A stretch of 11,147 nt of DNA from Bacillota bacterium (GTDB lineage Bacteria > Bacillota > Clostridia > Clostridiales > Clostridiaceae), in NCBI GenBank assembly GCA_030706065.1, contig JAUZPH010000080.1:1-11147 (forward strand). Direction: 5' to 3'. Both the position numbers and the translations under genes were made by a program. This document shows, one piece after another, positions 1-7,599 of this stretch. A model generated the notes under the pieces. It saw nothing but the letters and a program-made list of their open reading frames with translations, was not told where the DNA came from and did no database searches. Position 1 is the stretch's first letter. Every line of letters begins with the position of its first letter.

Positions 1-260
1 ACCCCAGTATAACTGGCTAAATATTACACTTATTACATTGGATCTGCTGTTATCTTATACCCTAAAACAGCCTACTTATATATTACCTATATTATACAAG
101 CTTCTTCAACATTTTTTTGCATTTATAGATGTATGTTTTTATATTTTATCTTATATATTTCTTCTATATCATGCTCAGCCTGATTATAAGCAATACTGCT
201 CAAAGCCTGTTGTCATCACTGGTGATAAATCTCTGCTTCATCACGCTAAATATAGAAGAT

Positions 261-309
261 AAGGTGCTTATGATATTTGTTTCATCACAAATGTCATAAG
301 CACCTTTTT
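261..309. terminator. Long hairpin, probable intrinsic terminator
   Basis: The arms 261-280 and 287-306 pair over 20 positions with one G-T wobble around a 6-base loop (TTCATC). On the plus strand the stem runs into TTTTT (305-309), the classic intrinsic-terminator layout for transcripts coming from the left. On the minus strand the stem is followed by a looser T-rich stretch (CTTATCTTCTATATTT), so it may also stop read-through from the ABC operon that ends at 451. Orientation is therefore left open. Confidence 0.7.
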
Positions 310-320
310 ACTTCAATTAT

Positions 321-426
321 ATACAGATGCGGAAATTTAAACCTTAATAATTCTCCTGAGAAAATATCGAATCTTCACCGATTTTTCGAAGGAGATAAAT
401 TCAACTATAAATTTCCGCAGCTATAT
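321..426. repeat. Imperfect inverted repeat around a 68-base core
   Basis: TGCGGAAATTTA (328-339) and TAAATTTCCGCA (408-419) are perfect 12-base inverted copies. The match extends outward to 321 and 426 with two mismatches (17 of 19). The interior also holds complementary TCTCCT (352-357) and AGGAGA (390-395), so the stretch could fold as a nested stem. It lies in the 3' region of the ABC operon. It could be a structured 3' untranslated region or a small MITE-like repeat; no clear target duplication is visible. Confidence 0.45.
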
Positions 427-450
427 TTACCTGATGCGGCATTCCCGCCA

Positions 451-2214
451 TCAATTCAAGCTATAATATAGTCCCTTGAGCATCATTAATTCCTCATGGG
501 TTCCTTCCTCGGCGATTCCCTTATTGGCAATATACAGAATCCTGTCGGCATTCCGGATGGTAGATAATCTGTGGGCCACTATGAAGGCTGTCTTATCTTT
601 AAGAATTACATCCATGGCCTGTTTTATGAGATTCTCAGTTTCAGTATCTATGGAACTGGTAGCTTCATCCAGTATAATTACACTGGGGTTCTTAAGTATA
701 ATACGGGCAAAGCTGATGAGCTGCTTCTCACCGGCGGAAAGTCCTGCTCCCCGTTCTTCCAGCGCCGTGTAAAAACCATCCTTCATCCTTTCTATGAACC
801 GGTCGGCAAATATAGTGCGGGCAGCCTGAATACATTCTTCATCGGTGGCATCTTCCCGGCCGTAACGTATATTATCAATGACAGTTCCCTTGAATATGAA
901 GGGGTCCTGCATCAGTACGCCCACCTCCCGGCGCAGGGAATCAAGAGTGGCCTCCTTTACATCAATGCCGTCTATCTTGACGCTGCCCCCGGCAACGTCA
1001 TAGAATCTTGTAATTGTATTGATTACTGTAGTCTTGCCTGCACCGGTAGGCCCTACCAGCGCGATGGTTTCACCAGGCTTTACGTGAAGATTGAAGTCCT
1101 CAAGAATATTTACCCCTTCTTCATAGGCAAAGGTAACATTGTCAAAGTCAACTTGTCCCTTTACATTTTTCAGTTCTATTCCTACGCTCTTGCTTTCAAT
1201 GGCCACAGGATAGTCGATGGTGTCGAATACCTGTTCCAGGTTGGAACTTACCTGAGCAAGCTGCTGTACTAGCATAGCAATCTGAGTAAGCGGAGCGCTG
1301 AAAAGGCTCATATAGCTTATGAAGGCAACAATAGTACCGGCATCTACGGAGTGACTGCCGTGAAGTATCATATACAAGGATACTCCATACAGGCACAGGG
1401 TACCGATGTTCCAAAAGGTGTCAACAATGGGTGTGTTGAGTTCATTTCTCAGCACTATCTTCATCCACTGTTTAATGCTTGCATTATGAACTTCCTTGTA
1501 AATTTTTTCATTCATGGCAGCCCTGTTATAGTTTTTGACTATCTTCTCACCCATGATGGATTCTACAAGAAAGGCTGTTCTGTTGGATATCTTTGCTCTG
1601 TGGTAAGGAAAGAGCTTCCTGATGGAATATCTGAGGGCGAAGACACATGTCATCATCGGAACTGCCGCTGCAAAAACAATGGCAGTAAGAGGCGGACTTA
1701 TTACAAGCATAAATACAGTTACAACAACTATCTTCACTATATAAATAAGAAACAGCAGTACGAAGTTGGTAAAGAAGTTGGCCAGGTCGTTTATATAATC
1801 GGTAACACGTATAACTATCTTGCCCGCCGGCCTTGAATCGAAGTAATCAAAGGGCAGCTGCTGCAGCTTGTAGAATATGTCCTGCCTTATCTTCGCAATT
1901 ATGCTGTGCCCCATCTTACCCATGAGTCTCGATTGGGCCAGAGTAATGCCTATCTCAATGGCTGCCAGCAGGGCAAGGCCTGTAATTATCAATACAAGTT
2001 GACGGTAATCCTTGGACAAAACCACGCTGTTAATGATATATTTGAGCAATAATGGAGCTATCAAGGAGGTTACCGACGTAACCAGCATAAGGAAGAGCAC
2101 CAGTGCAAAAATCTTTTTAAAGGGCAGTATATACCGCAGGATTCTGCCAAACTGTTTAATATCTATCTTGTTCTGTATGATTTCATCCTGGAAGTATGTA
2201 TTTCTCTGTGCCAT
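451..2214 (-). CDS. ABC exporter half-transporter, catalytic-Glu subunit (type IV, heterodimeric)
   Basis: A 587-residue half-transporter in the order membrane domain then ATPase, the usual size for ABC exporters. About six membrane segments lie within residues 30-315. The ATPase domain shows Walker A GPTGAGKT (388-395), Q-loop Q436, a divergent signature LSAGE (492-496), Walker B ending in D516 with catalytic Glu E517, and switch His H548. The divergent signature matches the pattern of heterodimeric Firmicutes exporters (BmrCD, LmrCD, Thermotoga TM287/288), where one of two ATP sites is degenerate. It starts one base after the stop of the upstream partner gene and its ribosome site GAGGTGG (2224-2230) lies inside that gene, so the two are probably translationally coupled. 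Substrate unknown: drugs, peptides or lipids are all possible. The family call is firm; multidrug export is only a guess. Confidence 0.95.
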   Translation of the reverse strand: MAQRNTYFQDEIIQNKIDIKQFGRILRYILPFKKIFALVLFLMLVTSVTSLIAPLLLKYIINSVVLSKDYRQLVLIITGLALLAAIEIGITLAQSRLMGKMGHSIIAKIRQDIFYKLQQLPFDYFDSRPAGKIVIRVTDYINDLANFFTNFVLLFLIYIVKIVVVTVFMLVISPPLTAIVFAAAVPMMTCVFALRYSIRKLFPYHRAKISNRTAFLVESIMGEKIVKNYNRAAMNEKIYKEVHNASIKQWMKIVLRNELNTPIVDTFWNIGTLCLYGVSLYMILHGSHSVDAGTIVAFISYMSLFSAPLTQIAMLVQQLAQVSSNLEQVFDTIDYPVAIESKSVGIELKNVKGQVDFDNVTFAYEEGVNILEDFNLHVKPGETIALVGPTGAGKTTVINTITRFYDVAGGSVKIDGIDVKEATLDSLRREVGVLMQDPFIFKGTVIDNIRYGREDATDEECIQAARTIFADRFIERMKDGFYTALEERGAGLSAGEKQLISFARIILKNPSVIILDEATSSIDTETENLIKQAMDVILKDKTAFIVAHRLSTIRNADRILYIANKGIAEEGTHEELMMLKGLYYSLN

Positions 2215-2215
2215 A

Positions 2216-4042
2216 TTATATTACCACCTCACTTGCTGCCAAAGCATCAAAGTCAATGACGGACTTTCTCTGTGCTTCCTGAATATTATATACATTGGCA
2301 AAATGACCTCCAAGCTTCATCAGTTCCTCAAAGGTTCCCCTCTCGATAATCTCACCATCCTGCATGTAGATAATCTCATCACAGTCCAACACCGAGGACA
2401 TCCTGTGAGCTGAAATAAGGATGGTCTTTTCCGGATAATATTTTTTGATATCTTCAAGAAGCCTTTTTTCCGTGTCCACGTCCAGCGCACTGGTGGAATC
2501 GTCCAGTATAAGCACAGGTTTGTCCTTCAGGAGCGCTCTGGCAATGGATACCCTCTGCTTCTGGCCCCCGGAGATACCGAGTCCTTTCTCTCCCACTATG
2601 GTGTCGTAGCCTTGCGGAAGTCCCTGAATGAAGCTGTGGGCTTGAGCATGCTTTGCCGCCTCAACTACATGTTCCTTTTCAATATCAGGCTCTGCATAGG
2701 CTATATTGGAATCAATGGTATTGGAGAAAAGGAACACCTCCTGAAATACATAGGAAAAGCTGCTCCTGAGAGACTCCAGTAAATAATCCCTTATATCCCT
2801 GCCATTAACCTCAATGCTTCCTCCGGTGAGATCATGAATACGCACCAGGGATTCCAGAAGGACACTCTTGCCGCTGCCTGTTCCTCCTACGATGCCTACC
2901 TTTTTGCCATAGGGTACGTCGAGATTGATATCCTTGAGAACCTGCTTGCCATCCATAACCATGGACCCATTCCTAATACGGACAGCAGGCCCATTATCTG
3001 CAGTTACTGCTGCTTCCCCATCCGATATCCTGGACTTGCATTTCATGAAATTCATCATTTTCTGTCCTGAAACCAGCTGCTGCTGCATCTGGAACAAAGT
3101 ATTATTGACCTGTGTTATGTAATCCATTATTTTTAGTACATAGTTGGAACAGGCAAGAAGATACCCAACCAGCATATATCCATTTATAACAAGAATTGTA
3201 CTCACAGCTATTGTCCCGATATATGCAATCTGCTTGACGGAGTTGAATATGACATCAAACTTGGAGGACAGGTAAATCTGTTTGATATATGAACCTTTAA
3301 GCTTTTCATTGGATTCATCAAACTTTCTCTTTTCAATGTCCTCATTGGTAAAGGAACGAACCAGGCGCACCGCTGCAATATTCTCCTGAACAGTGAGGTT
3401 CATCCTGCTGTTGCTCTCCCTTATTTTTCTGAAGTTAACCCTTGCTGCCTTTCTGAAATTCATCAGTGCAATGACAAAGAAGGGCATCATCATAACAGGA
3501 ATAAAAAGCAGGCTGATATTGATACGGCCCAGCAAATATATACAGCTTATGAGCACGAATATACTGTCAAATATGTTGGGGATCATTCTGCAGAATAATT
3601 CCTTGAACATAATGGTATCCGAATTGACGGTGGTCAGCAGTTCACCGGTGTTGTACTCGGAAAGGGTACCGCTGTCCAGTTCCATAAGCTTGCGAAAGGC
3701 AACCATTCTGAGATCCGTCTCCAGGTTAAGACCAAGACGCTGATTTGTGATATTTTTAATATAAACAAGAATTATCCTTGTAATGAGAAGAGCCATAAAC
3801 ACCGCGGCCAGGCTGAAAAAGAGCTTCATGGAATGAACCTCGCCGTATTTTCCGCTGAGCATAAAGGCAAACATCCCATTATCCGCAGGTTTATTATCAA
3901 TTATAACGTAGTTGATAAATTGGGCTGAAATAAGTGGAATAAGCAGATCCGCAGTCAGTGCAATAAAACTGATTAGCTGCACTGCAGCTGCCGGCAGCAG
4001 ATTCTTCTTCCAGTACCTGAATCCAAACTTTAGTACATCCAT
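2216..4042 (-). CDS. ABC exporter half-transporter, degenerate-site subunit (type IV, heterodimeric)
   Basis: A 608-residue half-transporter with about six membrane segments between residues 15 and 310, followed by an ATPase domain. Visible motifs are Walker A GGTGSGKS (386-393), Q-loop Q434, signature ISGGQ (490-494), a Walker B LILDD in which the catalytic Glu position is Asp (D515), and switch His H546. Asp at this position marks the non-catalytic nucleotide site in heterodimeric exporters. Together with the partner at 451-2214, one composite site is complete (partner E517 plus this ISGGQ) and the other degenerate (D515 plus partner LSAGE). The start ATG has a ribosome site AGAGGGG (4052-4058) at 9 bases. 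It is the first gene of the exporter pair, downstream of lacI on the same strand, with a candidate LacI operator 43 bases before the start. Substrate is not predictable. Confidence 0.95.
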   Translation of the reverse strand: MDVLKFGFRYWKKNLLPAAAVQLISFIALTADLLIPLISAQFINYVIIDNKPADNGMFAFMLSGKYGEVHSMKLFFSLAAVFMALLITRIILVYIKNITNQRLGLNLETDLRMVAFRKLMELDSGTLSEYNTGELLTTVNSDTIMFKELFCRMIPNIFDSIFVLISCIYLLGRINISLLFIPVMMMPFFVIALMNFRKAARVNFRKIRESNSRMNLTVQENIAAVRLVRSFTNEDIEKRKFDESNEKLKGSYIKQIYLSSKFDVIFNSVKQIAYIGTIAVSTILVINGYMLVGYLLACSNYVLKIMDYITQVNNTLFQMQQQLVSGQKMMNFMKCKSRISDGEAAVTADNGPAVRIRNGSMVMDGKQVLKDINLDVPYGKKVGIVGGTGSGKSVLLESLVRIHDLTGGSIEVNGRDIRDYLLESLRSSFSYVFQEVFLFSNTIDSNIAYAEPDIEKEHVVEAAKHAQAHSFIQGLPQGYDTIVGEKGLGISGGQKQRVSIARALLKDKPVLILDDSTSALDVDTEKRLLEDIKKYYPEKTILISAHRMSSVLDCDEIIYMQDGEIIERGTFEELMKLGGHFANVYNIQEAQRKSVIDFDALAASEVVI

Positions 4043-4084
4043 AAAAACATTCCCCTCTTAAGTAATATACAATTTGATATGGTT

Positions 4085-4096
4085 GTGTGCGCACAC
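4085..4096. promoter_or_regulatory. Candidate LacI-family operator before the ABC operon
   Basis: GTGTGCGCACAC is a perfect 12-base palindrome with the central CG typical of LacI-family operators. It lies 43 bases upstream of the exporter start codon. A similar palindrome (GTGTCCGTACAC, 10 of 12 identical) lies just downstream of the lacI promoter at 5264-5275, and both are followed by GT on the plus strand. The promoter here is weak by sequence: minus-strand options are TTCACT (4099-4104)-N17-CATATC (4076-4081), which would put the operator between the two boxes, or TATATT at 4064-4069 without a good -35. Confidence 0.6.
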
Positions 4097-4108
4097 GTAG
4101 TGAAGATA

Positions 4109-4253
4109 ATTGACAGTTGACAATTGAGAATTGACAATCATTGAAGAAATTCAGTTGGACTGAATTTCCAAAATTATGTTTGTTCAAGCTTTTTCGAAGC
4201 CATGCGGAGAAAAAGCATCCTACATTGTCAATTGTCCATCGTCAATTGTCCAT
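4109..4253. mobile_element. MITE-like element, 145 bp, TA-flanked inverted termini
   Basis: The two ends are imperfect inverted repeats of about 30 bases (4109-4138 and 4224-4253; 5 mismatches), built from repeated TTGACAA-like units. The element is flanked on both sides by TA (4107-4108 and 4254-4255), the target duplication typical of IS630/Tc1-mariner transposition. The 85-base interior has no ORF of note. It contains a perfect hairpin with 10-base arms GAAATTCAGT/ACTGAATTTC around TGG (4146-4168) and a second stem GCTTTTTC/GAAAAAGC (4188-4195 and 4209-4216). No transposase is present, so mobilisation would need one elsewhere. The right end abuts the lacI stop codon. TA at both ends is weak evidence alone in AT-rich DNA. 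Confidence 0.65.
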
Positions 4254-5251
4254 TATAAAGTCTCCCCTTCCGTGAAGGAATATCCGATTACGCAGTCATG
4301 AACATTACGGTCCTTATTAATCTGCCGGAGCAGAATAGAAAAAGCTTTTCTTCCTAGATTGCGGATTCCGCAATCAACGGATTGTATTCTTGGCGATATG
4401 GTCTTTAATATGTCAATATTATCAAAGCCCATTATTCCAGCCTGGTCCGGTACCTTTATTCCCCGTTCCCTAAATAAATTAAGAACCTTGATAGCTAAAA
4501 CATCATATGAGCAAAGTACGGCTGCCTTACCGTGCTTTTCACTCTCAACCAGCTGAATAATTCTGTCTTTGTCAAAGTCCTCCAGGACTATTTCCTTCAT
4601 CATCTCGTCCTTTATTCCTTCCAGATATCCGTTTCTTCTTTCTTCCATCGAATAAATATTTATCCCCTGCCTTCGCAGATTCTGAATTCCCACATCCATA
4701 TAAATTACCCTGCTGTAGCCCTTCTGAACTATATAAGAGACAGCATTTCTCATAATCTGCCGTCCATCCACATCAACATGGATAAAGTCGGATGATATCC
4801 TGTTATAAACGGTAACAATAGGTACATTCAGCTTCTTAAGCTCTTTTTCATACTCCTTGCCCATGCCCACGGGGAATATTATTAGCCCATCCACTTTTCT
4901 TCCCGCCAGATATCTGATTCCTTCCATTTCTCTTACCGGATCATTATGGGTTAATATAAGATTGATAAAATATCCGTTTTCTTTGGCGATGGCTTCTATG
5001 GCCTCTATAAGCAGTGAAAAAAAGTTATTGCTGAGATTGATGCAGACAACTCCAATGGTATATGTACTCCCCTTTGCAAGGCTCCTTGCCAGATGATTTG
5101 GATGATAATCAAGTTCTCTTGCAGCCTGCAATATCCTGCTTTTGGTTTTTTCACTTATCCCGCTTCTGTTGTTTAACGCACGGTCAACCGTACCTTCCGA
5201 AACACCACACAGGGCTGCTATATCCTTTATTGTGCTGGCAATAATAATCAC
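4253..5251 (-). CDS. LacI-family transcriptional regulator
   Basis: About 332 residues. The N-terminus carries the LacI helix-turn-helix (STIKDIAALCGVSEGTVDRA from residue 6) and the hinge HPNHLARSLAKG (about 50-61). A periplasmic-binding-protein-like ligand domain follows (about 66-325), including GFDNIDILKTISPRIQSVD near the C-terminus. The open frame extends to a GTG at 5275, but that codon lies inside the candidate operator and only about 5 bases from the predicted transcript start, so I reject it. GTG 5251 is the next in-frame standard start, although GGAGG (5252-5256) directly touches it. An ATT at 5245 would sit at ideal spacing (6 bases), so a rare AUU start is possible. The stop TAA (4253-4255) uses the last base of the MITE-like element, but the protein ends at a normal family length. 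Ligand unknown; likely targets are its own promoter and the exporter operon. Confidence 0.93.
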   Translation of the reverse strand: MIIIASTIKDIAALCGVSEGTVDRALNNRSGISEKTKSRILQAARELDYHPNHLARSLAKGSTYTIGVVCINLSNNFFSLLIEAIEAIAKENGYFINLILTHNDPVREMEGIRYLAGRKVDGLIIFPVGMGKEYEKELKKLNVPIVTVYNRISSDFIHVDVDGRQIMRNAVSYIVQKGYSRVIYMDVGIQNLRRQGINIYSMEERRNGYLEGIKDEMMKEIVLEDFDKDRIIQLVESEKHGKAAVLCSYDVLAIKVLNLFRERGIKVPDQAGIMGFDNIDILKTISPRIQSVDCGIRNLGRKAFSILLRQINKDRNVHDCVIGYSFTEGETL

Positions 5252-5262
5252 CCTCCATTTCC

Positions 5263-5276
5263 CGTGTCCGTACACG
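5263..5276. promoter_or_regulatory. Candidate LacI auto-operator
   Basis: CGTGTCCGTACACG matches its own reverse complement at 12 of 14 positions and has a central CG. It begins about 3 bases downstream of the predicted transcript start of the lacI promoter, a position where a bound repressor would block initiation or escape. It resembles the palindrome at 4085-4096 (shared GTGT-n-CG-n-ACACGT on the plus strand), which supports one regulator binding both. Confidence 0.6.
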
Positions 5277-5285
5277 TTTTATACA

Positions 5286-5314
5286 ATTATATAAAACTGC
5301 TTACATAATGTCAA
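5286..5314 (-). promoter_or_regulatory. Consensus sigma-A promoter of lacI
   Basis: On the minus strand TTGACA (5309-5314) is followed by exactly 17 bases and then TATAAT (5286-5291), both perfect consensus hexamers. The predicted start of transcription is near 5279, directly before the candidate operator. Confidence 0.85.
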
Positions 5315-5350
5315 CCTCTGCAAAATGTTTCTCTGGAAAAAGCCAATTAT

Positions 5351-5410
5351 GACAAAGGGACCATGCATAATGCATTTTACTCATTATGCAAAGTCCCATT
5401 CCTTTGCGTC
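5351..5410. repeat. Large composite hairpin in the lacI-GH120 spacer
   Basis: Core arms GCATAATG (5365-5372) and CATTATGC (5382-5389) enclose a 9-base loop. GGGAC (5357-5361) pairs with GTCCC (5393-5397) outside an internal loop, and CAAAGG/CCTTTG can pair further out with GAC/GTC beyond. It lies 37 bases upstream of the lacI -35 box and about 145 bases past the GH120 stop, in a spacer (5276-5554) where I see no gene. On the minus strand it is followed only later by TTTTT (5336-5340 region), so it is not a classic terminator. It may be a structured RNA end or a binding site. Confidence 0.4.
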
Positions 5411-5554
5411 AGAATATGTCAGATAGTTCAATTGTCAAATCACTGAAAACTTTAGATGAAGCTGTTTCATTACAAAGGTGTTTATGATATACCAAAATAA
5501 CAGCAATAAGCAATTCAACATTATTGATAGTTGTTGTTAATCCTCCCTATCTAG

Positions 5555-7525
5555 TTATTTTATTTCTGCTACTTTAATTTTTTGAGGTCCTCTCCCAATT
5601 CCTTCAAATGGTCCTGCGGTCATCCTGCCTGCAGGGCGGAGATTTCCGAAGAAATCATTTTCAATGCACAAAGGTGTTCCATCCGGTTTTTCAAAAGGCA
5701 ATTCCGGCTCAAAGGCAATACCTAAGAAATCTGTAGTGACGGTGACAGTTTCAACTTCTGCCAATGCATCACCAAAATCAAATGTTAGATAGACGCTGCT
5801 ACCTTCTGTTACTACCTTTACCTGCGGCTGCATATCCGGATATATTACGGAATTTATCTCTTTTTTGTAAGGTTTTGCATCGTTAAAGTAAAGGTTGGAA
5901 CCACAATACATAGGAAGTCGCACATTTGCAAATTCATCAACGTTGGATAAACCTTTGTGCCAGTTTTCATCAACAGTGGGGCATTCGTTATAGAGAGCAA
6001 GCCCTTTGAGAATGCTGCCATCTTCCTGATATTTCACTCCATTTAAAATCCAGCCGTTGGTTGGATCAATCTTCTTTTCTTTTTCCCCACTTTCATACTG
6101 GGTACCAATAAAGATATTATTATAAAACCTGTCGTCTCCGCCGAGAATAGTCATGAGTCCATGAACACCAGTTTCGTGGTTATAGTGATATGGTGTAAAA
6201 CGATTAGGTACTCTGGCCCAGGTACTAAAACCGCCAAACAGGTTATTAACATAAGCCCCTCCCTGAGCCATATCCCTGATATTCTTCATAGAAAGCATGA
6301 TGTTATTGTCAACCACATAGGGGCCATGGCTTACTTCTACAAATATGTCCTCTGTATCATTATCATATAACAGATTGCCGGAAATACGGGTACCCTGGGT
6401 CTGCCAATCCATCCACATGCCGCGGTCGCAGTTATGAATGTGGTTATTAAGGATCTGGCAGTCTAAAGCTGCATGCAGTTTAATTCCTCCGACTTCTGAG
6501 CCGTTAAACATTCTCTTATGATGGATATTAAAAATGTGATTGTTGTTAACTTCGCTGAATACTTCTCCCAAATGTCCGCAGATACCGGCTTGTTCACAGT
6601 CATGGATTACATTATTGCGCACAATGTGGGAGCCGATGTTCTCTTTACTCCAACCTATACGTATTGCATTGAAAATAACATCGCGCTCACGCTGGGTTCC
6701 ATGTTTTGTACCGATAGTTACCCACTCATTGTGCCCGGTAGAGATTTCTTTGCCAAGACTTATACCGGAATTCTTGGCATTACTGATTTCATTGTTTTCA
6801 ATAATCCAGCCTTTGCTCCAGTGAGGGCCGATTAAGCCTTCCTGCAGTGCTGTGGGCGGCGCCCAGTTGGGAGCTGCCATGGTTAAATGGAAGCCGCGGA
6901 CCGTAATATAGTTAATTCCGGTCTTTTCAGGCCAGAAACAGAACTTGCGTACATTGATTTCAATTGTATTTTCGAGAGGATCAAGTTCACCAAAATTTGC
7001 ATAGATAGTTGTATTTTTATCGTCTGTCTCACAGTACCAGGCATGCAAAGACCACTCAGGCTCTCTTGCCTCTTTAAAAGGTTTAGGATTTAAAACTTCC
7101 TCAAGAGTTGTTACCTCAAACATGGATTTTCCGTTTATGTACACCTCTCCCAGATGAAAAATTCTCTCCAGGCTCCTAAACCAGTCGCCACAGACAACTT
7201 CTTTGTACGGATTGAAATCTCCAAAAAAGGAATTGGGGATAACAGTTTCATAAACGCTGCCTTCCACCTTTGTCCAATCAGCAATTTTCTCCCCGCCGGA
7301 AATTACAACACTTTCACCAGGTGCAGCCTCATAAGTAATCCTTTCACTATCGCTTGTCCCTCCATTTTTTGGATTGACATACTCACGGTAAATACCTTCA
7401 TGTACAGTAATGGTATCACCAGCTTTCGCTAAGTTTCCTGCCCGCTGAATGGTCTTGAAGGGACTTGCTAAGGAACCTGCCCAAGTATCACATCCACTGG
7501 TAGAAACGTGAAAATGATTTGACAT
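5555..7525 (-). CDS. GH120-family glycosidase, probable beta-xylosidase (right-handed beta-helix)
   Basis: 656 residues, close to the size of GH120 XylC from Thermoanaerobacterium saccharolyticum, which I recognise in blocks: VHEGIYREYVNPKN (41-54), NSFFGDFNPYKE (98-109), GLIGPHWSKGWIIENN (230-245), GGIKLHAA (346-353) and VEVSHGPYVVDNNI (396-409). XylC is a retaining beta-xylosidase with nucleophile Asp382 and acid/base Glu405. The equivalents here are D373 (WMDW) and E397 (VEVSH), 24 residues apart rather than 23. Repeated NN-x-I-x-[DN]-type turns fit the parallel beta-helix. There is no signal peptide, so it should act in the cytoplasm on imported xylo-oligosaccharides or another small glycoside. 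Start ATG has AAGGAGG (7534-7540) at 8 bases. It lies last in a minus-strand series with iclR and an FAD oxidoreductase, 150 bases after the latter, with a possible own promoter. Exact substrate is uncertain. Confidence 0.88.
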   Translation of the reverse strand: MSNHFHVSTSGCDTWAGSLASPFKTIQRAGNLAKAGDTITVHEGIYREYVNPKNGGTSDSERITYEAAPGESVVISGGEKIADWTKVEGSVYETVIPNSFFGDFNPYKEVVCGDWFRSLERIFHLGEVYINGKSMFEVTTLEEVLNPKPFKEAREPEWSLHAWYCETDDKNTTIYANFGELDPLENTIEINVRKFCFWPEKTGINYITVRGFHLTMAAPNWAPPTALQEGLIGPHWSKGWIIENNEISNAKNSGISLGKEISTGHNEWVTIGTKHGTQRERDVIFNAIRIGWSKENIGSHIVRNNVIHDCEQAGICGHLGEVFSEVNNNHIFNIHHKRMFNGSEVGGIKLHAALDCQILNNHIHNCDRGMWMDWQTQGTRISGNLLYDNDTEDIFVEVSHGPYVVDNNIMLSMKNIRDMAQGGAYVNNLFGGFSTWARVPNRFTPYHYNHETGVHGLMTILGGDDRFYNNIFIGTQYESGEKEKKIDPTNGWILNGVKYQEDGSILKGLALYNECPTVDENWHKGLSNVDEFANVRLPMYCGSNLYFNDAKPYKKEINSVIYPDMQPQVKVVTEGSSVYLTFDFGDALAEVETVTVTTDFLGIAFEPELPFEKPDGTPLCIENDFFGNLRPAGRMTAGPFEGIGRGPQKIKVAEIK

Positions 7526-7599
7526 AATAATTTCCTCCTTGTTTACCGATGTATTTCAAATCCTAATTTTTAACTTCCTTGTTTTCTACTCTTCTTATC

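Larger units (their letters stand above)
1..450. other. Spacer without a convincing gene
   Basis: This AT-rich stretch lies downstream of the ABC exporter operon. A 74-codon open frame on the plus strand (38-262) is rich in Leu, Tyr, Ile and Phe, has no clear ribosome site and resembles no family I know, so I do not call it. The stretch contains a long hairpin with a T-run (261-309), an inverted-repeat structure (321-426), and a small imperfect hairpin at 433-452 that overlaps the stop codon of the ABC gene. Any gene to the left lies outside the window. Confidence 0.6.

Noticed and set aside
38..262. 74-codon open frame on the plus strand
   Set aside because: Low-complexity hydrophobic translation from AT-rich DNA, no good ribosome site and no recognisable family.
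571..1272. 233-codon open frame on the plus strand
   Set aside because: Lies opposite the ABC ATPase gene, whose motifs are complete; it is an antisense shadow.
1351..1836. 161-codon open frame on the plus strand
   Set aside because: Antisense shadow of the ABC membrane domain, with no own ribosome site or domain.
4108..4138. Repeated TTGACA units as a promoter array
   Set aside because: They are part of the inverted termini of the MITE-like element, point into the element and have no matching -10 boxes at proper spacing.
5436..5523. 28-codon minus-strand frame after the GH120 gene
   Set aside because: The nearest GGAGG is about 20 bases from its ATG and the translation shows nothing recognisable.
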